From contig JAZBRS010000013.1 in the NCBI GenBank assembly GCA_037176725.1, positions 9,303,001-9,367,000 of the forward strand: a stretch of 64,000 nucleotides of DNA, in the 5' to 3' direction. Shown here piece after piece: positions 1 to 14,100 of this stretch. A program made the position numbers and the translations under genes. The stretch comes from Posidonia oceanica. Taxonomy: Eukaryota; Streptophyta; Magnoliopsida; Alismatales; Posidoniaceae. The notes under the pieces were generated by a model. That model made no database searches, was not told the DNA's origin, and saw only the letters and a program-made list of their open reading frames with translations. Within the stretch, counting starts at the first letter, position 1. Each line of letters begins with the position of its first letter.

Positions 1-3000
1 AGACCTGGATACCACATTTTGTTTTTTACTACGTCATGTAACTAGGTTGCCCCCAATATATGTGCAAAAACCTGAGGTGGACTTCCTATCACCTGTGTCA
101 CCTACATAGTGTGAATCAGAATAAGCCTCAATTTGTAAATGACCATGTCTCCTGTAAATCAGGCCTTTCCTGGAGCACCTTCGACATAGGCGAGTACTTA
201 AAGTGCTCCATGCCAATGGACTGTCCTGGGCTGATGCATAAACTATTGAAAAGGCAGTCAACATAAGTTATATTTGGTTTCGTGATTGTCAAATAAATCA
301 GTTTCTCAATCAGACATTTGTACTGTCCAGGATCCTCCAGAAGCTCTGAGGAACTGTCCCAGAAAGGTGGACTAGGCTTTATGGGCGTGCTCTCAGGTTT
401 ATAACCTAAGAGACTTGTCTCCTGTAACAAATCAAGTGTATATTTTCTCTGTGACAAAAATATCTTCCCTCTGGAATAAGCAAACTCAATGCCTAAGAAA
501 TACTTAAGCCTATCCATATCTTTGGTGACAAAATATCTCCTTAGGTACTCCTTGGTGTCAGGAGTGGTTGCAGCATCACTTCCTGTTAACAAAATGTCAT
601 TAACATAAACTGCAAAAACCACACAATCACCACTCGTCTTCCTATAGAAGACTGAATGGTCTACAACACATCTGTGAAATCTATCATCTGTCACTACTCA
701 CTACTTTGCTGAACTTCTCAAACCATGCCCATGGACTTTACTTGAGCCCGTAAATAGTCTTCTCGAGCATGCACATTCTATTCTCCCCTTGAGCAATATA
801 TCTTGGAGGTTGCTCTATAAGGACCTACTCTGTCAAATCGTCATATAAGAATGCATTCTTGATGTCCAACTGAAACAGCTCCTACGAGTGGTTCATGGCC
901 ACGGATAACAGTACCCAAATAGAATTAAGACGAGCCACAAGAGAAAAAGTCTCAACATAATCAACGCCATATGTCTGTAAGAAGCCACGAGCCACTAGGC
1001 GAGCCTTATAGCGATCTACTGAGCCATTTGGTTTGTATTTCACAGTGTATACCCATCAACAAGTGACTATGCTTGCTCCTACAGGATAAGTCACAAGTTC
1101 CCACATACCACGTGATCTAAATGCTTCCATCTCCTCATCTATTGCAGCTTTCCATTGTAGTAGTTGAATAGTTTTCTGGTAGTTTCTGGGTATAGACTCA
1201 GAAAAAAGAGACAAGGCAAACTACGAAAGGCAGGGTGAAGTTTATCATTGGACACAAAAATGGAAATAGGATGGGCAGTAGAAGATCTTTTACCCTTTCG
1301 CAGTGCAATAGGCAGGTCAAGCTCTAAGGTGGTAGAATCTGAAGTGTTTTGATTTGCAGCTGTGGTTAAGGATGGTTCAGCCGGAGGGAGTAGAGGTGGC
1401 TGCTGACGATGACGATAAACCTACAATGATCGGTGTTTGTGATTGTTTACAATTTCAGAGTGATTGTCCATAGGTACAAGAGTAGGCAAGGGAATACCAT
1501 CTGATTGGACCTCACTTGACTCAAAGTAAGCCTAAGACTCAAAGAAGGTGACATCAGCCGACACATAATATCTCATAGTCGAAGGATGGAAACAACGATA
1601 TCTCTTTTGCGTGCGAGAGTATCCAACAAAGACACACTTAATGGACCTAGGAGACAACTTGTCAAGGCCTGGAAAGAGATCTTGGACAAAAGCAACACAT
1701 CCAAATACCCGAGGTGGTAAAGAGAATAACTCAGAACCAGGACGGGGTCGTCAGAGAGGTATCTCACCACCTAAGGGTGTAGACGGCATCCTATTTATTA
1801 GAAATGACACAGTGAGAATGCCATCAGACCACAAGTGTTTTGGTACTTTCATTTGCAACATAATGGTGTAGGCAAAATCCAGGATATGTTGATACTTCCT
1901 TTTCGCCACACCATTTTGTTGTAAAGTATGTGAACATGTGGTCCGATGTATTATGCTTAAGGACACACAAAGAGACTGAAAATCATTTTGAACAAATTCA
2001 AACGCATTGTTGGTGCGTAAACATTTTAGAGTAATGGAGAACTAATTTTTTATTTCTGTCAAAAATTGTTTAACCATAGGTATAACATGAAGACGATCTT
2101 TCAACAAATAAATCCCATGACGTACGAGAGTAGTCATCCACAAAAGCAATATAATATCTATGACCCGACACTAAACACGACTCGGACCCCAAACATCATA
2201 ATGAACCAAATCAAATAAACTTTGACTCGACACTAACCGTAGATGTTTAAAGGTAACACGATGGTGTTTTACCTAATTAACAAGACTCACAGTCAAATGG
2301 TGACACTGAAATCCATAGAAGGGTTTGTTGGAGCTTTTGATGTGACGGATGACCAAGATGATAATGTCATAAGACAGACGGCTCTGACGTAGACATGAAG
2401 GCCACCAGTCTACGTGGAATCTCGTCCCGAACAAGCAGGTACACATCGTCTCCATACTTACGGTCCAAACCAATCCTCTTCCGCATCTGCAAATCCTGAA
2501 AGTTACAATGAAAGGGAAAAAAAGACACAGAGCACATTAATTGTGTGGTAATGATACTAATGGATAACAAATTTACTGGGAAGTCGGGTACATAAAGAAC
2601 ATTGTGAGAAGAGATTTGAACAATCCTTTCTCCAGAAACAGAGCATGAATGACCATTGACAATCATCACAGAAGAGATATTGGAGAGGCTAGACAAATGG
2701 GTAAAAAGGTCACATGTCCCTGACATGTGGGAGGAAGCTTCAGAGTCTATATGATCTAAGAACTGTCCTTAGAAGCAATCATAGCTCTACTCGTACCTGA
2801 AGGGGAAGCATGAGCTACGGTGGCAGAGGAATTAGTGGCCTGAAGTTGTAGAAACCGCTTGTAGTCAGCCTGAGATATGGTGGTAGTCTGATCAGTAGGA
2901 GAAGTGATAGTAGCCGCCTCAGAAGATGACTCAGTAGTACTGGTGGTGGTAGTAGTGACATTCGCCTACTGTGGCTTGCTGAACTTGTTTCAGCACTTCT

Positions 3001-3729
3001 CAGAATGATGTCCTAGATGCTCACAGTGCTGACAACTGGAACCACCCCGACTCCCTCGTCCTGCAGAACCACGACCGTGAAGAGGATGCAGTCATAGTAG
3101 ACTGATCTGTAACAGAAGTTGGCGTCGTTGTAGAAATCCTGAGTACTCTAAAGAAGGTACTCTGAAGGTTTGGAAGAGCCTCAGCATCTAGAATTTGTCC
3201 ACGAATCTGAGAAGACAACTCTGGATCGAGGCTTGAGAGATATGTTGCCACTACTAACTCCTCCCGATACTGTCTCATCTTCGTGATATCTGCTATCAAA
3301 GGCTAATATATATCAAGCTCGTCTAGTAGACCACGAAGAGTAGTGAAGTGCTCCTGTACGGATCTGTCGTCCTATCGGAGAGAGAAAATCTGCTCATACA
3401 CCTCGAATACCCTAGAAATGTTCTTCTCGTGTCCATATGTGATCTTCAATGTAACCCATATCTTCTTTGCAGGGTGCAACATCATTACCCCACGAGCCAC
3501 ACTCGGCTCCATGCTGGAGACTAACCAAGAGACAATCACGGCATCGTCTGCGTACTAGTCCTTATACGTAGAATTCTTTGAATCAGGAGGGGGTTCGGTA
3601 AGATGCCCGATGTTCCTATGAGCAGTAATAAAATCTCGAAACTTTGTGTCCATAGAAGATATAGTTCTTCCCGTTGAGTTTCTCGGAGGTGCTACTAAGG
3701 TTCTTCACCAACAATTCACGAGACGCCAT
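1..3729 (-). pseudogene. Degenerate Copia gag-pol polyprotein
   Basis: The start is the ATG at 3729 (MASRELLVKNLSS, then LNGKNY, a Copia gag N-terminus). The gag body is at 3299-3021. The protease site near 2747-2724 reads DSEASSHM where the family has DSGA. GAG-pre-integrase and integrase pieces lie at about 2726-1573, including QQNGVAKRKYQHIL at about 1900. Reverse transcriptase runs from about 1180 to 350; its active-site box at 608-597 is YVND instead of YVDD. RNase H (SDSHYVGDTGDRKSTSGF) lies at about 130-40. Frameshifts and stops separate these blocks, so no functional product is expected. Confidence 0.88.
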
Positions 3730-4147
3730 GGAAAATGGGCCAAAAACTGATCTGATTGGTCACAAACGACACGAAACAATGACCGATCTGTCGCATAAAT
3801 AGTCTGAAACTGCACAAACACCATCTGGTAACACAAACACACTGTATGGAGGCATAAACACATGTGGATATCACGTATCCACACACAAATAGAGAACTAG
3901 AAGTGTTGGATAGCCTACAACATGACAGTGATCCTCATGTGTGGCTGCCAGTGAGCCTAGAAGGCTCTACTATGTGCGCCAATGGCGGTTTTAGGGCTGG
4001 CTGCTGCTGCTGGAAGGGGCAGCAGGGGCCAGAGGAGATGGAGGGGGCGTCAACAGGGGCCGGAGGTGGTGGAGGGGGCGGCGGAAAGGGCTGGGGAGGC
4101 GGGTTGGGGTTGGTGGTGGTGGACGGGTGCCTAGGGTTTCTTTCTGG
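3730..4147 (-). other. Leader between LTR and gag of the first Copia element
   Basis: This is the untranslated leader between the primer-binding site and the gag start. The stretch at about 3990-4125 is a G-rich purine run on the + strand (pyrimidine-rich on the sense strand of the element). It creates long glycine- or proline-rich open frames in both directions that have no family resemblance. I see no gene in it. Confidence 0.6.
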
Positions 4148-4159
4148 GCTCTGGTACTA

Positions 4160-4287
4160 TGTGAAAGTAGATAATCAAATTGTATGACTTGGTAACACAT
4201 GGATTACACATATATAGGTGAGTATTAGATACCCTAACATAAACGAATATCCATTTACCGATAAGTCTAAACTAGGCTCTAATAACA
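4160..4287 (-). repeat. 5' LTR and primer-binding site of the Copia element at 1-4287
   Basis: The + strand reads TGTGAAAGTAG from 4160 and ends ...AATAACA at 4287, which gives TG...CA ends and about 128 bp. Directly to its left, 4148-4159 (GCTCTGGTACTA) matches 10 of 12 bases of the reverse complement of the tRNA-Met primer site TGGTATCAGAGC. The LTR resembles that of the 40456-45287 element in reverse, with shared GATTACA...ATTAGAT and ATATCCATT blocks. The exact right edge is a judgement, because the partner LTR is off-window. Confidence 0.6.
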
Positions 4288-4397
4288 AAGAGATTCTAAT
4301 ATATAACATTAACAGTTATCTATGTTTGCTGTGGACTCTAGGTTTTGCTAGACAGTTTATGAGTCAATTGAGAAACCTCTTGATAGAGCAAGCATGC

Positions 4398-4656
4398 TTA
4401 TCAAGGTGCCCGCCTAGGTGTCAAGGCGTTCTAAGCAAGCTGGGTGTTTTAACGCTCAGCCATATATTATATTTTTTCAAATTCCTATGGGATGTTCATT
4501 TAAATCTTGCTTTTTTTTTGTATATTTCAATGTGTTAGTGTTTAATTGTGTTTAGAATGGAAATATCATTGCATAATTTCATATAATAAAATAATTTGTA
4601 GGGGGGAAAATCTGAAATTTCGTTTTTTATTTAATTTATTTATGGCACCTTGATAA
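4398..4656. mobile_element. MITE-like element with hAT-type terminal inverted repeats
   Basis: TTATCAAGGTGCC at 4398-4410 is matched by its exact reverse complement GGCACCTTGATAA at 4644-4656, a perfect 13-bp terminal inverted repeat around about 260 bp of AT-rich sequence without a coding frame. Inside the left end are GCCTAGGTG and CAAGGCG motifs like those at the ends of the hAT elements at 17043-22138 and 51007-52951, which suggests a small non-autonomous relative. I do not see an 8-bp target duplication at these edges. Confidence 0.55.
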
Positions 4657-5116
4657 CCTTGACAACAAGTGAATAGAAGGATATAGCTGGTTAAAACAGA
4701 GTTGGCAAGGTAGAACCACACTGCACCTTATTTGCATGTTTTATGCACAAGTTAATGTAAAATGGCTGCACATCTTAATTCCTAGTGATCGTCTCCCTTA
4801 GGGTTGTTGCTCCATGTTTTTCTCTTTACCCAATTATAGCCATCAGCAAGCCAATGAGGTTTCAAAATTAGGGGGGATAGAGAGAGACCGGCCATTGGTT
4901 AAACAAAGTGTTAGATCTTTCTAGTGTAAGTTTGTAACATGTGCTCAACAATAGCGGTTTTAAGATTTAAGGATTTGGTGTGTAACCATCTCAAAAACAA
5001 AGGAGGCATGTTCTTCAAAGTTCAAATTGATCTATATCACTTGCAATGTTTTGATGCCTTGTAATCATTGTGCTCTTGTGATTTACATTGAATTTAAACT
5101 TAAATGCAAATAACAG

Positions 5117-8100
5117 GTGCAATAGCTGCTGCTTTTGAGACACATGCGGAGGTGTATGGGGGATTAGATATCTGTGTTAACAATGCTGGTATTGGCAATC
5201 CTATACCATTTCATAATGATGATACTGACGGCACTAAGTCATGGAGACGCACTTTGGACATAAACTTGATTGCAGTTATTGACTGCACACGTTTTGCGGT
5301 ATCTGCCAATTAAAAAATTGGTTTCTACTAAAGTGTTTTAGTTTATTCATCTTGCAATTTGTAACTTTTTCTTCTTTTGTTGGATTAAACATAGTACATC
5401 TGATTAAAGTATTCTTGTATTTGTCAGAATTTTTTTCAATTTCTAAATAATTATTTACTTTTCAAGTTGAATGCTCAACTATTGCTAGTTCAGCTTTAAA
5501 TTATGTTTTCACCAATTTCGTAGTCACTTTCATGCATCATTTACATAATAATATATATTTCACATGATGACATATTCACATCAGAATGTCTCAATTTTGG
5601 TATCTTGAAATTGGTTTTCTTGTGATATCTCTTTTTCATGGTACACGGTCCATACTATTTGTTTCATTACCTAACTAGCATTTTGGTGTATTTACTTCTT
5701 TTAGAGAAAAATATATCATTAAGAATAGTCCTACTCTCTTTAAAATAGAGAGAGCTTCAGAGCTAGGTAGACAAATACATAAATGGGTATATGGATCTTT
5801 ATCTATTAATCCACAACTCAAAAATAAAGACATATAAGAAGCTCTTTGGGCATGTTAACATCGTCACTATTAACATGTTGTAGTCCACAATCACTTGGCT
5901 AGGTGGTAAAGTCATACAAGGGATCAGGGGTTGAATCCTATGAACTTCATTTTACTGGCTTTCTTCGAATTAAAAAAAGGAGTAATCATAATACAATAAA
6001 CTGTCTATTGTCGGAAACAATACATTTTAGGGGTCCATTTTTTTTAATAATTTCCTTTTGAGGCTTCATTTTTACCTAATTAGTAGGTGTGGAAGTATCT
6101 TGCATGTAATAAAATTATGAATTTGACACTTCATTTGATATTCCTAACATGATTTTTCATATTGCCTCAACAGTGAGAGAGCCATGTACTGCTTGTTATA
6201 TGCAGTGTTAGAATTATCCTTAATGTTTCCTGTAAGGATGAGTCAACGTCTAAGTATGGATTTTCTCAACTTTAACAGGTCCAGGTAATGCAAAGTGGAA
6301 AAAACCCTGGTGTTGTTATAAATCTTGCATCCGCTGCTGGCCTTTATCCATCATATGGTGACCCAATTTACTCTGGTTCCAAAGGTCTGGTACCTTTATT
6401 CTATGATTTTGTCTTTAGATCTATACAATTATACGTCCACCATATAAATCATATGGAGTTAGTCGTCTGAATTGTTGCATAACTGAATAGCATCCACCTG
6501 TGTCTGTTGGCATGTAATTATATTTATTATGGAGTTAATTATGTGTGTTGTTGCATATCTCGACAACCATGCATTGGTGTCTCTTGACATATATCTTTCT
6601 TTGCCAATTTAGAGGTACCATGCTGATTTGCTGTGATTTTTTTTAATGTCTTTAGGGTGCATATGTACTTCTAAAAGAGCCCCATACCTTGTCTTCATTA
6701 CCTATTGGACACGGCTTAGACCTTTGTAGTATTTTTACAAAAAAAGAACTATAGTTGGAGAAGATACCTGCCCATCTTGGCCAAATATTAATGTCCTAAA
6801 CCTGTAGTTGTTGCTTTGTTTATCTATATAACTGAATGCGTAAGGATAGCCTTCTTTACCTGATTATCATTTATGTGAATGCTACACTACTTGAGATATT
6901 TAAATAAGGGTACCCCATTTTGAATTTAATGAAAAATATAAAAAATAAAATTCCAATTTTTTTGAGTCATATCTCCAATTAGTTACATTTTTTGTGTTTG
7001 GTAAAAATAACATCTCTAATTGCATAATTTTAATGGAAGTTCTAATCATGAAATCTCAGAAATATATTTTACTATCTAAATTCTATCAAAAGTCTTAGGC
7101 TCGTACACATGGGCAGACAGTAGAAGTTCAAACAGGAACAAGAACATGCACTAGAAGTTCATTTTGCATATCATAGAAATTTGTTCTAGTTGCTTCATTT
7201 CTTATAATGGAGAAATATGTTCAATAAATATTTCTGCTGTAGAGTGAACTGAAAACTATAGATATCAACACTTTGTGTGCCACTTTGTCAATTCATGATT
7301 TACATCATGTTAAATGTGTGCTTTCTTGATCTTATAATCGACAGCTGGCGTGGTTATGTTTACAAGAGCTCTTGCTCCATTTAAACGCAAAGGTATTCGA
7401 ATCAATGCACTTTGCCCAGAGGTAATTACAACTAATGATGTTACTTTGTTTTACTCAGACTGGGTATATTAAGGTTCAGTCAATGGAATGTTCTGTGAAG
7501 AAACCTTCACAATGCATAAAACTTGGGATGAATTGTGGGCCAGGCGGTAGCAGTAACAAAGCATATATTATGCCATGAACTCTAGTTTACTTCAGTAGGT
7601 CATAATTCCCATCATGAAACCTTAATTTACAATACAAGTGAAGAAGTAGCATACCAGTATCGGTATGCTTTCAATCGACCAAAGTTGATACAGAAATGCT
7701 TGATATTTCATTATTAAAAGAATTGTTTCTAAACATACTTTTTATTCATGAAAACTCTTTTTCAGGACTAAAAAATGCCTTTTACATTTTAGAAGAATCT
7801 CTCTAAATGGTGTAATAGTTCTCATGGTCATTATTATTATGATGTCTTCCAGATTGTACAATGCAGGAAACACTTTAAGGGTTAAAATTTATGTACTGTA
7901 TTGTGCAACTTATTGCAAATTCAGATTTATAATGCCCTTATAAGTCTTTCTTTCTTGCATTCCTGTTGCTACAATATCGATTTATATTTTGATTTAGTCA
8001 TACTGGACTTTCATGATGAAGCACGGTCCTTCTCTAGTGTGAATTTTCAAACATTTCACATGCTTTTGCTTTGAAACAAACACTAGTCTATGCTTCACTA

Positions 8101-11100
8101 GTGCTATTCAGATTGCTCATTTGCTACAATACAAGTGAAAGCAACTGCAATATTGTATACGATCTATTATCTTGTTTTAGATAATGACTGATTTAATCTC
8201 TCTCTCTCTGTCTCTCTCATGCCCTGAAGTTTGTTCAAACTGATTTGGGATCAAAAGTAGATGGTAGATTGGTTGACTTGTCGGGTGGATTCCTGTCGAT
8301 GGAATTGATTGTAAATGGTAAGCTCATCTGACCTTCTGATTGTGTCTGACCCATGTGCCCTGAAGTATCTGTCTTTTTTCTGTTGGGATCTCTCTCTCTA
8401 TCTCTCTCAAAAGAAAATAAACTAGAAATTTTTTTTTGTACAAAAGAATATCTTCTAATCTAGGAATATTTTGAAAACATGATGATAATTTGCGGTCTGA
8501 CTTTCTTATGCACTTTCCAACACTGAATATCCGGGGAAGCACATTCCTTGAGATTATGAAGCAATTCTTTTATATGTAGTTATGTACTATTGAGAATGTT
8601 AAGATGGGAAGAGAATCATGTATCATTTAATGATAACGAAGGATTACAATCTCCTATAAATAGGAGAACAAATACTTATCACACAAGTAACCTAATAAAT
8701 GGATAACACAAAGATCCATGTAAGCATCCATTTATTCTAACACTCTCCCTCAAACTAGAGCATCAAACATGCACAGTTTATTACATAATGATTCTTTGTA
8801 TTATTAAACAAAACTACATTACTTAAAAAAGAATAAAAGTAGTAGTAGTAGATGTTGTAGCAGTAGTAGCAGCAACAGGCAGAACAGAGCAGTTATATTT
8901 GGTTTATTAACCAAATAAACCTTTAACTTCATTCTTCTCTTCTTTTTTTCTTTTTTTTTCTTTTTCTTTCTCCTTCTCTCACCTTCTCTCTTCTCCCTTT
9001 TTTTTTCCTTCTTCTTCTCCTTCTTCTTTCTCCTTCTCTCACGTTCTCTCTTCTCTCTTTCTTCTTCTTCTTTCACGTTCTCTCTTCTCCTTCCCCACTG
9101 TTGCTTCCTCTCCTTCTTCCCCCTCTTTTTTTTTATTGGATGGCCGACGGCCGGAGAGGAGATGCCGATGGAGGAAAGAGGAGTAGCCACGGGTGGAGGA
9201 GGAGCCAGCGATGCCTGTGAGTGACGGCGGTGGAACCGGTGGGAGCACACAAGACTGGCGGCGTAGGAAAGAAAAGAAGGGGACAGTGTCCTAGCTATAA
9301 GGCTGGGGAGAGAGGGGAGTTACGAAGCTCCTCTCTTTTCTTTTTTTCCTTCTCCGACACAAGCTCCAAATCCTTCCTTTCTTCTTTCTTTCTTCTTCTT
9401 TCTTCTTCCTCATCTTCTCAGTCTTCCTCTCCTTTCTTTCTCTGAGACTTTTTCTCTTATGGCTACGTCAGTCCATCCATGCTTAGTATGATATTATACT
9501 CTTACATGTCCATCATCATTAGATTGACCTTGAAGCTTTTGTCACTCAGTCTAACTCCTTAAGTCAAATAACACCTTAGCCACCTGGTCTGTTACTAGAA
9601 AAGAGCCTAGGGACCACATACACAACAACCATAATCACAGGTGTTGGATATACACAATTACATCAAAGAAGTGGAGAGTTACACAACACAGTCAAACTAC
9701 TGTTTCTTACCCTCCACAGCATCCCTTGAAGACCCAGCATATGGGATGACAATCGTAAACATGCGTCTTTTGGTGGGTTAGTGCGGTGCTTCCCAAGTTT
9801 TCTTGGGTGGATTAAGGCAGTTTCTCTGCATAAGCCCTAACTCCCTTCAGTTATAGCACACCGCATTGACCCGTGCCTACTGCTAATAAGGACATGATGC
9901 CACCAAATGTCCTACCTGTCCACAGAGGAAGCAAACTCTCCTCACCTACGGATCATCACTAGGTCTTACCTGACTGAATTCAGCACTGTTCCTTCCAGCA
10001 AAATTGTGCTTTCCTCGGGCTACCGTGTTGGTGCGCACTTTCCTTTTGGCTGTTTCCTCTAAACCTCTTGTACTCATCCTCAAAGTGGAATACCATGTCC
10101 ACCATCTCTTGCAAAGTTTGACACCGGCAGCCCATGACCTTCATCTTCAATCCCTGCTGCAAGCCTTTTAGGAATCTTTTGGCTCTGCGCTCTTCTAAGT
10201 TGAAGGTCTGAGCAAATTATTCAAGGCGAGAGAAGATAGCCTCGTACTTGGCCATCGACATATTCCCCTGCTGTGAGCCTTTAAATTTCATGTCTAATCT
10301 GTCTCTCTCATGACCAGGGAAGTACTTATAGAAGACAATTCGAAAATCCTCCCATGAAACCATCAACAAGTCAGAGTTGGGGAACTTCAGACGACACGTG
10401 GGATCAATGTCGCCCTCAAGTAGGAAAGGAATCAGTCGTATCCAATTCTCTCCTGGACACGTCATGCTTTCCATAATCTTCTTCATCCTCAGCAGCCAGA
10501 CCTTACACTCCTTGGGTTTATCTCTGTCATTGAAAGTTGGAACGTGCAGACGGTTCAGCTGATTCAGCTACGGGTCACCCTTAGACCCTCCTGAACTGTT
10601 CTTCTCAAAGAACTGTGTAATCCCACGCATCAAGCTCCTCAACTCCTCCTGCATCCTACACCATCTGCTCTCCTTACCAGCCTCTGAGCTTAAAACAGGA
10701 GCCTTCCCTTTACCCTTTCCTCGAAACGGCATCCTACAAGTAACCACAAATTCATACAAAATCATGAAATAATTCAGGTGCAGACGACTTATGTCATACA
10801 ATTCTACGGATTTATTAGACCGGACATCCAGAACTAGTGCACTTAGTAATTTAGTGCTTTGATACCATTTTGTAACGCCTCAGGGCGTCACAACCTAACA
10901 TCCTGACTTACCTAGAGTTATTATTAAATAAATAACACAAAATAAATATAGGGAATTTAAAATAAATAAATAAATAAACTAAACAAATTTCTAATTCTAC
11001 CTAGAATCTGTGGTATACGGCTACGTGACTCCAACTATATGCATTAGACCCAACTGCTACTCCACATCTACACCTGCAAGAAAATCATCAAAATACGCAT

Positions 11101-14100
11101 AAGTGACATCTAATAGTTACCTAATACACGCCTACCAACTACCAAAAATAACAAACCGAAACTAGAGCCGTTGGTACTCAGCTCCCAAGCCACATGGCTA
11201 CCCCTCTCAGCAGTACCAAATCCAAAACCTGCAAACCACCAAACCTGCAATATTCTATTGCAAACAAACATGAAATCATTTAAAAACATGCTTTTCAAAA
11301 TCATTTTCTGTTTTTCTTTTTCCAAAACACTACATCTTTGAAATCTCTAAATGCATCATTGGAATGGCTACTCTATGCCAAATCAAATCCAAAATCAGCA
11401 CAAATCATGTCTTAAAAACCAAGGACTCCTTTAGATCGAAGCCTGAAACCAAGGACTCCTTTAGATCGAAACCTGAATAGACCTAAGCCTGAAAACCTGA
11501 AAACCTGAATCAGTGTTTAAAATCACAATTCACGCACACAGCGTAAAAATCTGTCGTGTCACTTTGGCCACAAGTGACCGATCACCCCATAAACAGCTGT
11601 CGAAGCGTACTACACTGTCACGGACAAGTCACATTGTGCAGGACCTCATCCGTCCTAGGTTCATATTCTAAGAACATTCTACAGGCCCACTCTGGGACAA
11701 ACATAAGGTACGTCTTCGATGCCTGGCCACCCAGGGACTCAACCCCTGACCCAGCCAGCACTGCACCTGGGTCACCTAGGGACTCTACCTCTGACCTTGC
11801 CGGCGTACAACTCGGCAACCACGATCTCGGATTCGTACTTAACCCTCTAGAAGTATCAATCGTTCTTGGTCCGTCAATGATCCTACGGTTCTTGTGGCTC
11901 CTACAACTCGGCAACTACAATCTTAGACTCGTACGTGACCCTTCAGAGGTATCAATTGTTCCTATCCGCTAGTACGATCCTACGACTCTTGTGGTTCTTA
12001 CCAAAAATCATAGAAAACACGCAAACCTCATCCTAGGCAACTGACTCTTGACCATCTAGGATATCAGTCGTCTCTAGTCGCTGGTCAGAAGTTTCGGCCT
12101 CTCGATTACTCAAAATCTCAAAAATTATTTTTCAAAAGCCTTTGCAAATCTTATGCATTTCTTTTCGAAATCTTTTTGGAAACCACTTTCGAAAATCATT
12201 TCTGAAGTATCTTGAAAATACCGTCAAAACACCATGCAAATCTCCACACGAAAAGTTACGCAAAACCACAAACACTAATTCGAAAAGGCGGCAGGAAACC
12301 ATCACAAAATGTGGCTAAAATACTATCAAAAATCCACTGGAAAAGCCCCTGAAACTACTGTTTTGGAGTGGCGCACGAGCAATACGCACTCCTGATACGC
12401 GTGTCTAATACATGCGGCAAAACGCACACCTAAAACGCGCCTCAGGCCCAACAGTTGGCCTGAAGGCGCGGGGTACATATCGTCCATCCCCCAAAGGATA
12501 AAACCTGCAATAAACGGCGAAACGAAAACAATGCTTGAGGAAAAACAAGAGTCCAAACTACAACTACGCATCCAAACACATATACATCAAATCCTGCATT
12601 CAAAACTTTATTCAACCACAATATTACCATCACAAGGATTGGGTTCTTATACGAACCCAATAGTGGCCAACTGCCACGGTACAAGATTCCTACTTGGAAT
12701 CCCAAGTATAATCACAACAACAAGTATTACAATAACAGGATTCCCAATTGGAATCCCAACACAATCACTACAGTAGGTATAATATTAACAAAGTAAATAG
12801 GATGCCAGGTAGGCATGTACCTCCACTGACGTCGACTTCCGCACCCACTTGGTCACAGCAACATCGAAGACGAGTTGCGGACGGCGGCGGTCTTGGCGGC
12901 ATCGGCGCTGTGGCAGCAGTGGCATAGCGACGGCGACGGAAGTGGTAGGCGACGACTGTGGGTCGGCGGCAACAACAAGCATCTCCCCTCCTCTCTCTCA
13001 GTTCTCTCTCTCTCTCCTCCTCCTCCTTCTCCTTACTTGTCTTCTCAGTCTTCTTCTCCGTCCGATTTTTTCTTCTCTCTTTGCAGATGGATGACCCTCT
13101 TTCTCTCTTCTCTTTTTTTCCTTTTCCCGCACGAGCTCCAAATCCTCCCTTTCTTCTTCGTCTTCATCTTTTTCTTCTTCTTTTTGGTTCGTGCAACGAA
13201 TAAGAGACGAGATCACAAATCCCAAAAGCCACCAAAATCCAATTAAATGGAAGCTCGGTTCCGACTCAAAATGACAAAAAAATTTGCCAACAATACGTGC
13301 CAACATTACGAGCCAGCAATACAAGCCAACAATACGCGTTTGACCTACACAGACCATGGATGTTAAAGGAACTCATGAAAGGGAAGAAGTAAACAAAAAG
13401 GAAAGAACTCTAGTGCATGTCTGTAGTTTTAATGGACGTGTCGCTCGACACTATTCAAACTTAGTGTAAAAAATACACAGTGTCGACTGACACTCCGACA
13501 CTCCGACACTCACCGACACGAGTCGAAGTTTGGCTCCAACATATGGTATTTCTTGATCTACACTTGTAAATCGTGTCGGCCAACTCAGAATCCGACATGT
13601 GTCAGCGAAATATCGCCGACACGTGTCGGTGTTTAATTCTATGATGGTGACCCATCAAATTCTTGATCACAATATCAAAGTAGGTCAGTTTGTGGCCTAG
13701 TCTAACCCATAATGTCCCCATAGCACACTCAAGGTTATACCAATTGCACATGGTACTTGTGCACTTGTTTTTCTTTTTGAGTGACATTGCCCCTTGCAAC
13801 CACCAACCTAAAGACCCAAGTTTGAAATCACCTAAACTCATTTTTCTTGAAATAAATCCGTTTACCTTGTAGAGAGAAAAGGAATAATAGATTGATTGTC
13901 TTACACTAAGGATTATTTGCTATATGTGTGTGTGTGTGTGTATGAGAACACAAAGAGAAATGAATAACACAAAGATTAAAGGATGGCACAAAGATCTATA
14001 TAATGATTTATCTATTCTAACACTCCCCTTCAAGTTGGAGCATAATTATCTAACATGCCCAGTTTGTTGCATAGTGACTTAAAGTCTCTAGAGATAAACC

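Larger units (their letters stand above)
1..4287 (-). mobile_element. Copia LTR retrotransposon, 3' end off-window
   Basis: Reading the minus strand from about 4287 down to 1 gives a 5' LTR, a primer-binding site, gag, protease, integrase, reverse transcriptase and part of RNase H, the Copia domain order. The window starts inside RNase H, so the rest of that domain and the 3' LTR lie upstream of the window. The element sits in an intron of the + strand oxidoreductase gene and points against it. It is close in sequence to the Copia element at 40456-45287: both start gag with MASRE and share a damaged protease motif. All coding parts are broken by stops, so it cannot move on its own. Confidence 0.9.
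8816..13340 (-). mobile_element. Gypsy (Tekay/Del-like) retrotransposon remnant
   Basis: Minus-strand order, right to left: a long 5' LTR (10871 to about 13340), a tRNA-Met-like primer site (10856-10867, GCTTTGATACCA on +), gag (10732 to about 9890), and a truncated 3' LTR fragment (about 8860-9440). The fragment shares the CACAAGCTCCAAATCC block and pyrimidine-rich flanks with the 5' LTR near 13130-13190. No protease, polymerase or integrase is present, so the pol region was lost. Edges other than 10871 are approximate. Confidence 0.7.

Noticed and set aside
3864..4187. 107-residue Gly-rich + strand frame
   Set aside because: It is antisense to the Copia leader and created by a G-rich purine run.
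8819..9445. Open frames rich in Lys/Arg/Glu or Ser/Phe
   Set aside because: A CTT/CTC-rich tract in a Gypsy LTR fragment gives open frames in several phases. No domain is visible.
11556..11972. 138-residue + strand frame
   Set aside because: It lies inside the Gypsy LTR and includes the 96-bp tandem repeat. No homology is recognisable.
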